In this document: piece by piece, positions 33,514 to 42,400 of the stretch
Position numbering within the stretch: the stretch's first letter is position 1
How the letters are laid out: each line of letters begins with the position of its first letter
Assembly (NCBI RefSeq): GCF_010731615.1
Contig: NZ_AP022618.1
Span: 4,464,001-4,528,000 of the forward strand
DNA from: Mycolicibacterium insubricum
GTDB lineage: Bacteria; Actinomycetota; Actinomycetes; Mycobacteriales; Mycobacteriaceae
Direction: 5' to 3'
Length of the DNA stretch: 64,000 nucleotides
Translations under genes and position numbers: made by a program
Notes under the pieces: model-generated
The model's input: only the letters and a program-made list of their open reading frames with translations
Told to the model about the DNA's origin: nothing
Databases searched by the model: none

Positions 33514-34106
33514 GCGATGGGGCGGCGGTGACCGCGACAGACGTACGCGAGACGCCGCGCAACCGGCGCCAGGAGGAGACCTTCCGCAAGGTGCTGGCCG
33601 CCGGGATCGAGATGCTGCGGGAGTCCTCGTACGCCGATCTGACCGTCCGCGCGGTCGCCAAACGCGCGCAGGTGGCCCCGGCGACGGCCTACACCTACTT
33701 CTCCTCGAAGAACCATCTGATCGCCGAGGTCTACCTGGACCTGATCCGCGCGGTGCCGTACTTCACCGACGTCAACGAACCGACGGTGAGCCGGGTCGAC
33801 CGCGCGCTGCGCAGCCTGGCGCTGGTGGTCGCCGACGAGCCCGAGGTCGCCGCCGCGTGCACCACCGCCCTGATGGCCGGCGACGACGCCACGGTGCGCG
33901 CCGCCCGCGACCGGATCGGTGCGGAGATCCACCGCCGGATCACCTCCGCGCTGGGACCCGACGCCGACCCGCGCACCGTCGCGGCCCTGGAGATGACGTT
34001 TTTCGGCGCCCTGGTCCAGGCCGGCAGCGGGGTCATCACCTACCACCAGATCGCCGACCGGCTGACCTTCGTCGTCACCCTGATGCTGCACCAAGGAGAT
34101 TCATGA
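33507..34106 (+). CDS. TetR family transcriptional regulator (Rv0767c type)
   Basis: A 199-residue TetR regulator. The helix-turn-helix is LTVRAVAKRAQVAPATAYTYF, at about residues 45-65. GTG at 33507 is taken as a leaderless start. GTG at 33528 with GGGGCGG upstream is an alternative, and the far longer frame from 33417 runs through the promoter. It is divergent from aldA and the first gene of the cyp123-cyp51 run. Matching TGGACA/TGTCCA sites flank the divergent promoters, so it probably controls both directions. Confidence 0.87.
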   Translation: MSSDGAAVTATDVRETPRNRRQEETFRKVLAAGIEMLRESSYADLTVRAVAKRAQVAPATAYTYFSSKNHLIAEVYLDLIRAVPYFTDVNEPTVSRVDRALRSLALVVADEPEVAAACTTALMAGDDATVRAARDRIGAEIHRRITSALGPDADPRTVAALEMTFFGALVQAGSGVITYHQIADRLTFVVTLMLHQGDS

Positions 34107-35329
34107 CCGCGACCGTCGACCACGCCGCCGGGGCGCCGCTGCTCGACCCGTACAGCTACGACTTCCATGAGGACCCGTACCCGTACTACCGCCGGCTGCG
34201 CGACGAGGCTCCGCTGTACCACAACTCCGATCTCGGATTCTGGGCGTTGTCCCGGCACGCCGACGTGTGGGCGGGCTTTCGCAATTCCACCGCGCTGTCC
34301 AACAAGTTCGGCGTATCGCTGGACCCGGCCTCCCGGGGCCCGCACGCCGCACTGACCATGTCGTTTTTGGCCATGGACGATCCGGCCCACCTGCGGCTGC
34401 GCACCCTGGTCTCCAAGGGCTTCACTCCGCGGCGCATCCGGGAGCTCGAACCCCGGGTCACCGAGATCGCCAACCAGCATCTGGACACAATGCTGGAACT
34501 GGCCGCCTCGGGTGAAACCGTCGACTACGTCACCGAATTCGCCGGCAAACTGCCGATGGACGTCATCTCCGAGCTGATGGGGGTGCCCGAGCCCGACCGC
34601 CAGGAGATCCGGGCCTGGGCCGACGCGGTGATGCACCGCGACGATGGTGTCACCGACGTGCCGAAGGAGGCCATCAAGGCCTCGATCAACCTGTTCGGCT
34701 ACTACCACAACATGATCGCGGAGCGGCGCAAGCAGCCGTCGGACGACCTGACCTCGGCGCTGCTGGAAGCCGAGATCGACGGCGACAAGCTCACCGACGA
34801 GGAAGTCCTGGGCTTTCTGTTCCTGATGGTGATCGCGGGCAACGAGACGATTACCAAACTGCTTGCCAACGCCGCGTTCTGGGGTCACCGCAACCCCGAT
34901 CAGCTGGCCCCGGTGTACGCAGACCTGGACCGGGTGCCACTGTGGGTCGAGGAGACCCTGCGTTACGACACCTCCAGCCAGATCCTGGCCCGCACCGTCG
35001 AGGGCGAATTCCGGATCTACGACACCGTCATTCCCGACGGCGACATCGTCCTGCTGCTGCCGGGATCGGCGCACCGCGACGAGCGGGTGTTCGAGGATGC
35101 CGACGATTTCGTCATCGGCCGCGACATCGGCGCCCGGTTGCTGAGCTTCGGCAGCGGCGCGCACTTCTGCCTCGGCGCGCACCTGGCCCGGATGGAGGGC
35201 CGGGTGGCGCTGACCGAGATGTTCAAACGCATCCGCGGCTTCGCCGTCGACGAGGACAACTCCGTCCGCGTCCACTCCAGCAATGTGCGCGGCTTTGCCC
35301 ACCTGCCCATCACCGTCGAACTCCGCTGA
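34103..35329 (+). CDS. cyp123: Cytochrome P450 CYP123
   Basis: A 408-residue soluble P450. The oxygen-binding helix has AGNETITKLL, the ExxR helix EETLRYDTSSQ, and the heme loop FGSGAHFCLGAH. The sequence follows M. tuberculosis CYP123 closely at the start (DPYSYDFHEDPYPYYRRLRD) and at the end (VRVHSSNVRGFAHLPI). The start overlaps the TetR stop (ATGA) behind CAAGGAGA. It shares the operon with cyp51 and its ferredoxin, which may deliver electrons to both. The substrate is not known from the sequence. Confidence 0.93.
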   Translation: MTATVDHAAGAPLLDPYSYDFHEDPYPYYRRLRDEAPLYHNSDLGFWALSRHADVWAGFRNSTALSNKFGVSLDPASRGPHAALTMSFLAMDDPAHLRLRTLVSKGFTPRRIRELEPRVTEIANQHLDTMLELAASGETVDYVTEFAGKLPMDVISELMGVPEPDRQEIRAWADAVMHRDDGVTDVPKEAIKASINLFGYYHNMIAERRKQPSDDLTSALLEAEIDGDKLTDEEVLGFLFLMVIAGNETITKLLANAAFWGHRNPDQLAPVYADLDRVPLWVEETLRYDTSSQILARTVEGEFRIYDTVIPDGDIVLLLPGSAHRDERVFEDADDFVIGRDIGARLLSFGSGAHFCLGAHLARMEGRVALTEMFKRIRGFAVDEDNSVRVHSSNVRGFAHLPITVELR

Positions 35330-35341
35330 AAGGCCCACGCA

Positions 35342-36151
35342 ATGCCACGCTTTGACCCGCTGCCCGACCGCCGCCCGGCCTTCGTCGCCGGCGCATCCTC
35401 CGGCATCGGCGCCGCCACCGCCACCGAGCTCGCCCGCCGCGGCTTCCCGGTCGCCCTGGGGGCGCGGCGGGTGGAAAAGTGCCAGGAGCTCGTCGACGCC
35501 ATCCGCGCCGACGGCGGAGAGGCCGTCGCGGTCTCCCTCGACGTCACCGACCCGGGCTCGGTGACCGAAGCGGTCAAGGCCGCCACCGCGGCACTCGGCG
35601 ACATCGAAGTGCTGGTCGCCGGGGCCGGCGACACCTCCTTCGGCAAGCTCGCCGAGGTCAGCACCGACGACTTCGAATCGCAGTTGCAGATCCATCTGAT
35701 CGGCGCCAATCGGCTGATGCGCGCGGTGGTCGGCGGCATGGTCGAGCGCAGGCGCGGCGACCTGATCTTCGTCGGATCCGATGTGGCACTTCGGCAACGC
35801 CCGCACATGGGCGCCTACGGCGCGGCCAAGGCCGCGCTGGTGGCCATGGTCACCAACCTGCAGATGGAGTTCGAAGGCACCGGAGTCCGGGCATCGCTGG
35901 TGCACCCCGGCCCGACGATGACCTCGATGGGGTGGAACCAGCCGATGGAACTGGTCGGTGCGGCGCTGGAGGACTGGGCCAAGTGGGGTCAGGCCCGGCA
36001 CAGCTACTTCCTGCGCCCGGAGGATCTGGCCCGGGCCATCACATTCGTCGCGGAAACCCCGCGCGGTGGATTCATCGCCAATATGGAGCTCCAGCCCGAA
36101 GCTCCGCCGGCCGAGGCCACCGACCGTCAGAAACTCAAAGTGGAGGACTGA
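35342..36151 (+). CDS. Short-chain dehydrogenase/reductase (Rv0765c type)
   Basis: A 269-residue SDR between cyp123 and cyp51. It shows FVAGASSGIGAATATELA, VLVAGAGDTSFGKLA (a variant of the NAG motif, here GAGD), a serine in VGSDVALRQRP and YGAAK with the catalytic tyrosine and lysine. It starts 12 bases after cyp123 and ends 4 bases before cyp51. It would act on a hydroxy or keto group produced by one of the P450s. Confidence 0.9.
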   Translation: MPRFDPLPDRRPAFVAGASSGIGAATATELARRGFPVALGARRVEKCQELVDAIRADGGEAVAVSLDVTDPGSVTEAVKAATAALGDIEVLVAGAGDTSFGKLAEVSTDDFESQLQIHLIGANRLMRAVVGGMVERRRGDLIFVGSDVALRQRPHMGAYGAAKAALVAMVTNLQMEFEGTGVRASLVHPGPTMTSMGWNQPMELVGAALEDWAKWGQARHSYFLRPEDLARAITFVAETPRGGFIANMELQPEAPPAEATDRQKLKVED

Positions 36152-36155
36152 GCAC

Positions 36156-37511
36156 ATGACCACCGCAGTGGTGCCCCGGGTATCCGGCGGCGACGAGGAG
36201 CACGGCCATCTCGAAGAATTCCGCACCGACCCGATCGGGTTGATGCAGCGTCTGCGCGATGAGTGCGGCGACGTCGGCTGGTTCCAGCTGGCCGACAAGC
36301 AGGTGGTGCTGCTGTCCGGTGCCGAGGCCAACGAGTTCTTCTTCCGTTCCAGCGACAGCGAGCTCAACCAGGCCGAGGCCTACCCGTTCATGACGCCGAT
36401 CTTCGGCGAGGGCGTGGTATTCGACGCCGACCCCGAGCGCCGCGCCGAGATGCTGCACAACACCGCGCTGCGCGGCGAGCAGATGAAGGGACACGCCGCC
36501 ACCATCGAACGCGAGGTGCGGCGGATGATCGAAAACTGGGGCGACGAAGGCGAAATCGACCTGCTGGAGTTCTTCTCCGAGCTGACCATCTATACCTCGA
36601 CCGCGTGCCTGATCGGGGGCAAGTTCCGCAACCAGCTGGATTCCCGGTTCGCCAACTACTACCACCTGCTGGAACGCGGCACCGATCCGCTGTGTTACGT
36701 CGACCCGTACCTGCCGATCGAGAGCTTCCGAATCCGCGACGAGGCCCGGGCCAACCTCGTCGAGCTGGTCCAGGAGGTGATGAACGGGCGCATCGCCAGT
36801 CCCCCGACGGACAAGAGCGACCGCGATCTGCTCGACGTGCTGGTGTCGATCAAGGACGAGGACGGCAACCCCCGGTTCTCCGCCAACGAGGTCACCGGGA
36901 TGTTCATCTCACTGATGTTCGCCGGGCACCACACCAGCTCGGGCACCTCGTCGTGGACGATGATCGAGCTGCTGCGCAACCCGGACTACTACGCCAAGGT
37001 TCAGCAGGAGCTTGACGATCTGTACTCCGACGGCCAGGAGGTGAGTTTCCATGCGCTGCGCCAGATTCCGCATCTGGACAACGCACTCAAGGAGACCCTG
37101 CGGCTACATCCACCGCTGATCATCCTGATGCGGGTGGCCCAGGACGAGTTCGAGGTGCAGGGGTTCCCGATCCACAAGGGGCAGATGGTGGCCGCGTCCC
37201 CGGCGATCAGCAACCGCATCCCCGAGGACTTCCCGGACCCGGACGCCTTCGACCCGGACCGGTATGTGAAGCCGCGCCAGGAGGATCTGATCAACCGGTG
37301 GACCTGGATCCCGTTCGGGGCCGGCCGGCACCGCTGCGTGGGTGCGGCGTTCGCCCAGATGCAGATCAAGGCGATCTTCTCGGTGTTGTTGCGCGAGTAC
37401 ACCTTCGAGATGGCCCAGCCTCCGGAGACCTACCGCAACGATCACTCCAAGATGGTGGTCCAGCTGGCACGCCCGGCCAAGGTCCGCTACCGCCGACGTG
37501 TCCGGAACTGA
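36156..37511 (+). CDS. cyp51: Lanosterol/sterol 14-alpha-demethylase CYP51
   Basis: A 451-residue P450, the same length as M. tuberculosis CYP51. It shows the CYP51 I-helix motif FAGHHTSSGTSSW, ExxR in LKETLRLHPPL, and the heme loop FGAGRHRCVGAAFAQMQIK. YPFMTPIFGEGVVFDA in the substrate-access region is also CYP51-specific. The enzyme removes the 14-alpha methyl group of sterols in three oxidations; its physiological substrate in mycobacteria is uncertain. The ferredoxin follows after 6 bases. Confidence 0.97.
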   Translation: MTTAVVPRVSGGDEEHGHLEEFRTDPIGLMQRLRDECGDVGWFQLADKQVVLLSGAEANEFFFRSSDSELNQAEAYPFMTPIFGEGVVFDADPERRAEMLHNTALRGEQMKGHAATIEREVRRMIENWGDEGEIDLLEFFSELTIYTSTACLIGGKFRNQLDSRFANYYHLLERGTDPLCYVDPYLPIESFRIRDEARANLVELVQEVMNGRIASPPTDKSDRDLLDVLVSIKDEDGNPRFSANEVTGMFISLMFAGHHTSSGTSSWTMIELLRNPDYYAKVQQELDDLYSDGQEVSFHALRQIPHLDNALKETLRLHPPLIILMRVAQDEFEVQGFPIHKGQMVAASPAISNRIPEDFPDPDAFDPDRYVKPRQEDLINRWTWIPFGAGRHRCVGAAFAQMQIKAIFSVLLREYTFEMAQPPETYRNDHSKMVVQLARPAKVRYRRRVRN

Positions 37512-37730
<219 letters not shown>

Positions 37731-37806
37731 GCGAGGAACGAGCGAAGGCGAGGAGATCGACCATTCAATCCCGAATCGACCCTTCTGACCAGAAAGAGGC
37801 TTGAGC

Positions 37807-38346
37807 ATGGCAACACGTGAACAACTGCAGGACTGGGTGGACCGCTGGCTGAAGGCCAACCGGGACGCCGAGATCGCCGGTGACTGGAAGCCGCTGGCCG
37901 ACTTCTACACCCCCGACGCCACCTATGGCTGGAACATCGGCCCCAAGGAAGACGTCATGTGCGTCGGCCGCGACCAGATCCGCGACGTCGCGCTGGGACT
38001 GGAGATGGAGGGCCTGGAGAACTGGGTCTACGAGTACCAGAAGGTGCTCATCGACGACGCGCAGAACGAGATCGTCGGGTTCTGGAAGCAGATCGCCAAC
38101 AAGTCCGACGGCAGCACCGACGAGATTTACGGCATCGGCGGCAGCTGGTTCCGTCTCGACGACAACCTGCTGATCGAGTGGCAGCGGGACTTCTTCGACT
38201 TCGGCCATGTGCAGAAGGCGTTCATGAACCTGATCTCCTCCGGGGACCTGACCCCGACCATGCAGAAGCGCATCGAGCGCAGCCTCGCCGGCGAGAAGCT
38301 GCCCGGTTACTACCCGCTGGGCGAGGCTCCCGTCTCGCTCTGGTGA
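37807..38346 (+). CDS. SnoaL/NTF2-like protein (probable Rv0762c counterpart)
   Basis: A 179-residue protein with the cone-shaped NTF2/SnoaL fold pattern. WLKANRDAEIAGDWKPLADFY and TPDATYGWNIGPKEDVMCVG form the N-terminal helices and first strand; FWKQIANKSDGSTDEI and WFRLDDNLLIEWQRDFFDFG follow. Such folds are used by ketosteroid isomerases, cyclases and hydrolases, but no catalytic set is certain here. The ATG at 37807 follows AAAGAGG by 10 bases; an upstream in-frame TTG at 37801 is less likely. It sits between ferredoxin and adhB. Confidence 0.78.
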   Translation: MATREQLQDWVDRWLKANRDAEIAGDWKPLADFYTPDATYGWNIGPKEDVMCVGRDQIRDVALGLEMEGLENWVYEYQKVLIDDAQNEIVGFWKQIANKSDGSTDEIYGIGGSWFRLDDNLLIEWQRDFFDFGHVQKAFMNLISSGDLTPTMQKRIERSLAGEKLPGYYPLGEAPVSLW

Positions 38347-38358
38347 CACCACCGCGGA

Positions 38359-38384
38359 CCCTCCCAAGCAAGCGCTTGGGGGGG
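38359..38384. promoter_or_regulatory. Hairpin with a KstR2-like palindrome upstream of adhB
   Basis: A stem formed by CCCTCCCAAGC and GCTTGGGGGG closes a 4-base loop, but no T-run follows, so it is a weak terminator at best. Within it CAAG-CG-CTTG (38369-38378) is a perfect palindrome. It fits the recalled KstR2 consensus AnCAAGnnCTTGnT at all but the last base. It could be a TetR-type operator for adhB or a termination hairpin for the cyp51 operon. Confidence 0.45.
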
Positions 38385-38398
38385 CTGTGACGCGGGTA

Positions 38399-38413
38399 AC
38401 TAGAGGCTCTAGT
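38399..38413. promoter_or_regulatory. 15-bp palindrome upstream of adhB
   Basis: ACTAGAG-G-CTCTAGT is a perfect 7-bp inverted repeat around one base, 60 bases upstream of the adhB start. Its sequence is unlike the other operators in the window. It is likely a regulator site or covers a promoter; no regulator gene is adjacent. Confidence 0.45.
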
Positions 38414-38472
38414 CTGGAGACAGACGGACCGCTGATCGGCCGTGGCGAAAAGCTCGTGGAGAGAGGTTGCAG

Positions 38473-39603
38473 ATGAAAACCAAAGGCGCCCTGATCTGGG
38501 AATTCAACCAGCCGTGGTCGATCGAGGAGATCGAGATCGGTGACCCCGTCAAAGACGAGGTGAAGATCCAAATGGAAGCCTCCGGGATGTGCCACTCCGA
38601 CCATCACCTGGTCACCGGCGACATTCCGATGGCCGGTTTTCCGGTACTGGGCGGCCACGAGGGCGCGGGCATCGTCACCGAGGTCGGCCCCGGCGTCGAG
38701 CACCTGGCACCCGGCGACCACGTCGTGCTGTCCTTCATCCCATCCTGCGGCGAGTGCCCGTCGTGTCAGGCGGGCATGCGCAACCTGTGCGACCTGGGCA
38801 TGTACCTGCTGACCGGTACCGCGGTCTCGGACGGCACGAACCGCGTGCACGCCGCCGACGGCACCCCGGTGATTCCGATGACGCTGCTGGGCACCTTCAG
38901 CCCCTACATGGTGGTGCACAAGAGCTCGGTGGTGAAGATCGACCCGTCCATCCCGTTCGAGGTCGCCTGCCTGATCGGCTGTGGCGTCACCACCGGCTAC
39001 GGCTCGGCGGTACGCAGCGGCGACGTGCGCCCGGGTGACGACGTGGTGATCGTCGGTGTCGGCGGTGTCGGCACCGGCGCGCTGCAGGGCGCGCTGAACG
39101 CCGGCGCGCGCAACGTCTTCGTCGTCGACCCGGTGGATTTCAAGCGCGATTCCGCACTGAAGTTCGGCGCCACCCACGCCTATCCGGACATCTACAGCGC
39201 GATGGCCGGCGTCGCCGAGGTCACCGAGGGCCGGATGGCGAACAAGACCATCATCACCGTCGGCGAGCTGCACGGCGAGGACATCGACAACTACCTGAAC
39301 ATCACCAGCAAAGGTGGCACCTGCGTGGTGACCGCGGTGGCGAACATGTCCAGCCTGGACGTGAAGCTGAACCTGTCGATGCTGACCCTGCTGCAGAAGC
39401 GGTTGCAGGGCACCATCTTCGGCGGCGGCAACCCGCACCACGACATCCCCGCGCTGCTGAGCATGTACAAGGCCGGTCGGCTGAACCTCGACGATATGGT
39501 CACCCGGCAGTACAGCCTGGAGCAGATCAACGAGGGCTACGCCGACATGCTGGAGGGCCGCAACATCCGCGGCGTCATCCGCTACACCGACGCCGACCGG
39601 TAG
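38473..39603 (+). CDS. adhB: NDMA-dependent zinc alcohol dehydrogenase (AdhB, Rv0761c type)
   Basis: A 376-residue zinc alcohol dehydrogenase. The catalytic zinc site starts in SGMCHSDHHLVTG and GGHEGAGIV, the structural zinc loop is SCGECPSCQAGMRNLC, and the cofactor fold is VVIVGVGGVGTGALQGAL. The overall pattern fits the NDMA-dependent, mycofactocin-associated class III-like family, in which bound NAD is not exchanged freely. ATG at 38473 is preferred to an in-frame TTG at 38467 because GAGAGAGG is then suitably spaced. It probably oxidises alcohols to aldehydes for the nearby dehydrogenases. Confidence 0.9.
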   Translation: MKTKGALIWEFNQPWSIEEIEIGDPVKDEVKIQMEASGMCHSDHHLVTGDIPMAGFPVLGGHEGAGIVTEVGPGVEHLAPGDHVVLSFIPSCGECPSCQAGMRNLCDLGMYLLTGTAVSDGTNRVHAADGTPVIPMTLLGTFSPYMVVHKSSVVKIDPSIPFEVACLIGCGVTTGYGSAVRSGDVRPGDDVVIVGVGGVGTGALQGALNAGARNVFVVDPVDFKRDSALKFGATHAYPDIYSAMAGVAEVTEGRMANKTIITVGELHGEDIDNYLNITSKGGTCVVTAVANMSSLDVKLNLSMLTLLQKRLQGTIFGGGNPHHDIPALLSMYKAGRLNLDDMVTRQYSLEQINEGYADMLEGRNIRGVIRYTDADR

Positions 39604-39618
39604 TCCGCGCCCATCAAA

Positions 39619-39624
39619 TAGGCT
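39619..39624 (+). promoter_or_regulatory. -10 box of a leaderless HIT-family gene
   Basis: TAGGCT lies exactly 6 bases before the ATG at 39631, with no ribosome site between. This fits transcription that starts at the A of the start codon. Confidence 0.5.
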
Positions 39625-39630
39625 GGGCCG

Positions 39631-40035
39631 ATGGCAACCATCTTCACCAGGATCATCAACGGCGAGCTACCGGGCCGGTTCGTCTACGAAGACGACGAGT
39701 TCGTCGCGTTCCTGACCATCGAGCCGATGACCCAGGGCCACACCCTGGTGGTGCCGCGGGCCGAGATCGACCAGTGGCAGGACATCGATCCGGGCGTCAA
39801 CGCCCGGTTGATGGCGGTGGCGCAGAAGATCGGTCGCGCGGTGGTGACCGCCTTCGGTGCACCGCGGGCCGGTCTGCTGATCGCCGGCTTGGAGGTTCCG
39901 CACCTGCACGTGCACGTCTTCCCGGCGTATGCGCTCACCGACTTCGGGTTCGCCGGGGTGGACCGCAACCCCAGCCCGGCGTCACTGGACGACGCTCAGG
40001 CGCGGATCAAGGCCGCGCTGGCAGCACAGGACTGA
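39631..40035 (+). CDS. HIT family protein (Rv0759c type)
   Basis: A 134-residue histidine-triad protein. The triad is HLHVHVFP at about residues 91-98, with the typical [15 protein letters not shown] upstream. HIT proteins bind and hydrolyse nucleotide conjugates such as AMP-lysine or dinucleoside phosphates. It is probably leaderless. Its 3' end overlaps the end of phoR on the other strand by 29 bases. The physiological substrate is unknown. Confidence 0.92.
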   Translation: MATIFTRIINGELPGRFVYEDDEFVAFLTIEPMTQGHTLVVPRAEIDQWQDIDPGVNARLMAVAQKIGRAVVTAFGAPRAGLLIAGLEVPHLHVHVFPAYALTDFGFAGVDRNPSPASLDDAQARIKAALAAQD

Positions 40036-41548
40036 CCTCGGCGGCGGGCGCGTTCTCGTCGGGCATCTCCCCGTCGGGAACTTCCGCGTCGGGCGGCTCC
40101 GCGTCCGCGGCGTCCTCGTCGACGGCCTCCGCGCCGCCGAGCCGCGGGATGGCCACCCGGAACCGGCACCCGCGGCCCAGCTCGGCATCCACGGTCACCG
40201 TGCCGCCGTGTCCGCGCACCAGGGAGTCAACAATCGACAGGCCCAGTCCGGAGCCGCCGCTGGCCCGGGTCCGGGACGCGTCGGTGCGGTAGAACCGCTC
40301 GAAGATGCGGTGGGCGTCCTCGGGCGCCAGACCCGGCCCCTGATCGACGACCTCCAGCACGGCGTCGTCGCCGTCGGTACCGACCCGCACGGTGATCGCG
40401 GCGTCGGCCGGGGTGTGCTGCAGCGCGTTACTGACCAGGTTCGACAGCACCTGGCGCAGCCGGGCGTCGTCGCCCTGCACCAGCGGGATCCCGGGGCCGT
40501 CGAACACCTCCAATGCGATGCTGCGGTTCGGGGCGACCGAGCGGGCGTCGTGCACGGCGTCGCTGGCCAGTACCAGCAGGTCCACCGGCCGCTGTTCCAG
40601 CGGACGCTGGGAGTCCAGCCGGGCCAGCAGCAGCAGGTCCTCCACCAGCAGGCCCATCCGGCCGGCCTCGCTCTCGATCCGCGACATCAGCATCTCCACG
40701 TCGCGGGCGGCGCCCTGGCGGTACAGCTCGGCGAAGCCGCGAATGGTGGTCAGCGGGGTGCGCAGTTCGTGGCTGGCGTCGGTGATGAACCGGCGCATCC
40801 GGTCCTCGGAACGACGGGCGTGTTCGGCGGAGGCCTCCGAATCGGCCACCGCGCGCTGGATCTGGGCCAGCATGCCGTTGAGCGCCAGCGACAACCGGCC
40901 CACCTCGGTGCGCGGGTCGCGCTGCGGGATGCGCCGGTCCAGCTCGCCGCGGGCGATCGCCGCCGCGGTCTTCTCCACCTCACCGAGCGGACGCAGGCTG
41001 CGCTGTACCAGGCCGTAACCGGCCAGGCCGAGTACCAGCAGCACCGCCACCCCGATCCCGGCCTGCGCCAGCACCAGCGAGTCGACGGTGGAGTCCACCT
41101 CGGACAGGTCCATGGCGACGGTGGTCAGCTCCCCGTCGGGACCGTGCAATGACACCGCGCGCCACCGCACATCCGAGTCGCCGATCGAGCCGACCGTCGT
41201 CGGCACGTCGCCGACATCGTGGCCCGGCGGCAGGTCCGGTTCGGCGCCGCCGTCGTTGACCGCGGTCCACTGGTCACCGGCCGAATCCACCCCGCTGACA
41301 TAGAACTTCGACGGCGGCCGAGCCGGGTTGGGCCCGTCGTGCGGCCGGGACGAATGCGGCCGCGGTGCCTGCACCCAGGAGTTGGTGGCGTCGATCAGGG
41401 TCTGGTCGACCCGGCCGATCAAGCTGTGCTTCATCAGGGAGGTCACCGCGATGCCCGAAGCCAGCAACCCGAAGGTGACAAGCACCAGCGCCGCCGCGAC
41501 CAGACCGAGCCGCAGCGGCACTCCCCGGCGAATCCGGGCCCCCGTCAC
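40007..41548 (-). CDS. phoR: Two-component sensor histidine kinase PhoR
   Basis: A 513-residue sensor kinase. Membrane helices lie at about residues 12-35 ([20 protein letters not shown]) and 180-203 around an outer sensor domain. Then come a HAMP domain ([20 protein letters not shown]), the phospho-acceptor helix [13 protein letters not shown] and the ATPase boxes ([45 protein letters not shown]). It follows phoP by 11 bases and senses acid/ionic cues in M. tuberculosis. GTG at 41548 is the best start. The C-terminus carries an acidic, Pro-rich tail of about 40 residues that is longer than in M. tuberculosis and overlaps the HIT gene. Confidence 0.95.
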   Translation of the reverse strand: MTGARIRRGVPLRLGLVAAALVLVTFGLLASGIAVTSLMKHSLIGRVDQTLIDATNSWVQAPRPHSSRPHDGPNPARPPSKFYVSGVDSAGDQWTAVNDGGAEPDLPPGHDVGDVPTTVGSIGDSDVRWRAVSLHGPDGELTTVAMDLSEVDSTVDSLVLAQAGIGVAVLLVLGLAGYGLVQRSLRPLGEVEKTAAAIARGELDRRIPQRDPRTEVGRLSLALNGMLAQIQRAVADSEASAEHARRSEDRMRRFITDASHELRTPLTTIRGFAELYRQGAARDVEMLMSRIESEAGRMGLLVEDLLLLARLDSQRPLEQRPVDLLVLASDAVHDARSVAPNRSIALEVFDGPGIPLVQGDDARLRQVLSNLVSNALQHTPADAAITVRVGTDGDDAVLEVVDQGPGLAPEDAHRIFERFYRTDASRTRASGGSGLGLSIVDSLVRGHGGTVTVDAELGRGCRFRVAIPRLGGAEAVDEDAADAEPPDAEVPDGEMPDENAPAAEVSPVLPARP

Positions 41549-41559
41549 CAGATCGAAGC

Positions 41560-42300
41560 TCAGCGCGGCTCCCTCAGGACGTAGCCGACGCCGCGCAGCG
41601 TGTGCAGCAGGCGCTTCTCGCCGGTGTCGATCTTGCGGCGCAGGTAGGACACGTAGGACTCGACGACATTGACGTCGCCGCCGAAGTCGTAGCGCCACAC
41701 GTGGTCGAGGATCTTCGGCTTGCTCAGCACGGTGCCGGCGTTGATGACGAAGTAGCGCAGCAGGGTGAACTCGGTCGGCGACAGGGAAACCGGTTCACCG
41801 GCCTTCCACACTTCGTGGGTGTCCTCGTCGAGTTCGATGTCGGCGAACGACAGCCGGGAGGTGCGGGCGGCCTCGGCGCCCTTGCCGGAGCGGCGCAGGA
41901 TGACCCGCAACCGGGCCACCACCTCCTCCAGGGAGAACGGCTTGGTGACGTAGTCGTCGCCGCCGAGGGTCAGCCCGGCGACCTTGTCGGCCACCGTGTC
42001 GCGCGCGGTCAGAAACAGCGCGGGGGCGTCGATGCCGTCGGCGCGCAACCGGCGCAGCACCCCGAAGCCGTCCATCCCGGGCATCATCACGTCCAGGATG
42101 ACGGCGTCGGGTTTGACCTCGCGGGCGCGGTCCAGTGCGGCCGGTCCGTTGGCCGCGGTGAACACCTCGAAACCCTGGAATTTCAAGCTGACCGACAGCA
42201 GTTCGACGATGTTGGTCTCGTCGTCGACCACCAGGACCCGGGCCTCCGGCGTTACCTCGGTGCCCACGGGTGAGTTCGTTGTCATGGTCATGTTGTCCAT
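41560..42300 (-). CDS. phoP: Two-component response regulator PhoP
   Basis: A 246-residue OmpR/PhoB-family regulator. The receiver domain has VLVVDDETNIVELLSVSLKF, the phospho-acceptor aspartate in DAVILDVMMPGMDGFG and the lysine in YVTKPFSLEEV. The C-terminal winged helix is HEVWKAGEPVSLSPTEFTLL and VVESYVSYLRRKIDTGEKR. It is almost identical in these parts to M. tuberculosis PhoP, a regulator of complex-lipid and pH-response genes. A PhoP-type direct repeat lies 36 bases upstream of the start, consistent with autoregulation. Confidence 0.97.
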   Translation of the reverse strand: MDNMTMTTNSPVGTEVTPEARVLVVDDETNIVELLSVSLKFQGFEVFTAANGPAALDRAREVKPDAVILDVMMPGMDGFGVLRRLRADGIDAPALFLTARDTVADKVAGLTLGGDDYVTKPFSLEEVVARLRVILRRSGKGAEAARTSRLSFADIELDEDTHEVWKAGEPVSLSPTEFTLLRYFVINAGTVLSKPKILDHVWRYDFGGDVNVVESYVSYLRRKIDTGEKRLLHTLRGVGYVLREPR

Positions 42301-42312
42301 TTGCTCATAATC

Positions 42313-42327
42313 AGGTGACGATCACCT
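42313..42327. promoter_or_regulatory. 15-bp palindrome in the phoP leader
   Basis: AGGTGA-CGA-TCACCT is a perfect 6-bp inverted repeat, 12 bases upstream of the phoP start codon. It could be an operator for another regulator or a small hairpin in the 5' end of the mRNA. Confidence 0.45.
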
Positions 42328-42335
42328 ACTCACTC

Positions 42336-42353
42336 GCTGTGAGGTTTCTGTGA
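42336..42353 (-). promoter_or_regulatory. PhoP box (direct repeat) upstream of phoP
   Basis: On the minus strand the sequence reads TCACAGA-AACC-TCACAGC: two 7-base half-sites separated by 4 bases. This is the known spacing of the mycobacterial PhoP consensus TCACAGC-N4-TCACAGC. One of the 14 half-site bases differs. Its position just upstream of phoP supports autoregulation. Confidence 0.8.
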
Positions 42354-42388
42354 ATCGACGTTCGCGCCGGTCCGGCGTCTGGGCGACC

Positions 42389-42394
42389 TAGACT
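42389..42394 (+). promoter_or_regulatory. -10 box of a leaderless gene
   Basis: TAGACT ends 6 bases before the ATG at 42401, with no ribosome site between, so the message should start at the initiation codon. The phoP box lies about 36-53 bases further upstream, so PhoP might act on this divergent gene too. Confidence 0.5.
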
Positions 42395-42400
42395 GGCCTG

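Noticed and set aside
37731..37760. GAGCGAGGAACGAGCGAAGG segment after the ferredoxin gene, resembling the inner part of the 98-bp repeat
   Set aside because: Only short GAGCG/GCGAG words are shared. There is no full-length alignment and no hairpin, so it was not called a third copy.
38359..38384. Rho-independent terminator after the SnoaL-like gene
   Set aside because: The stem is strong, but no T-run follows. It is listed as a regulatory hairpin instead, because of the embedded palindrome.
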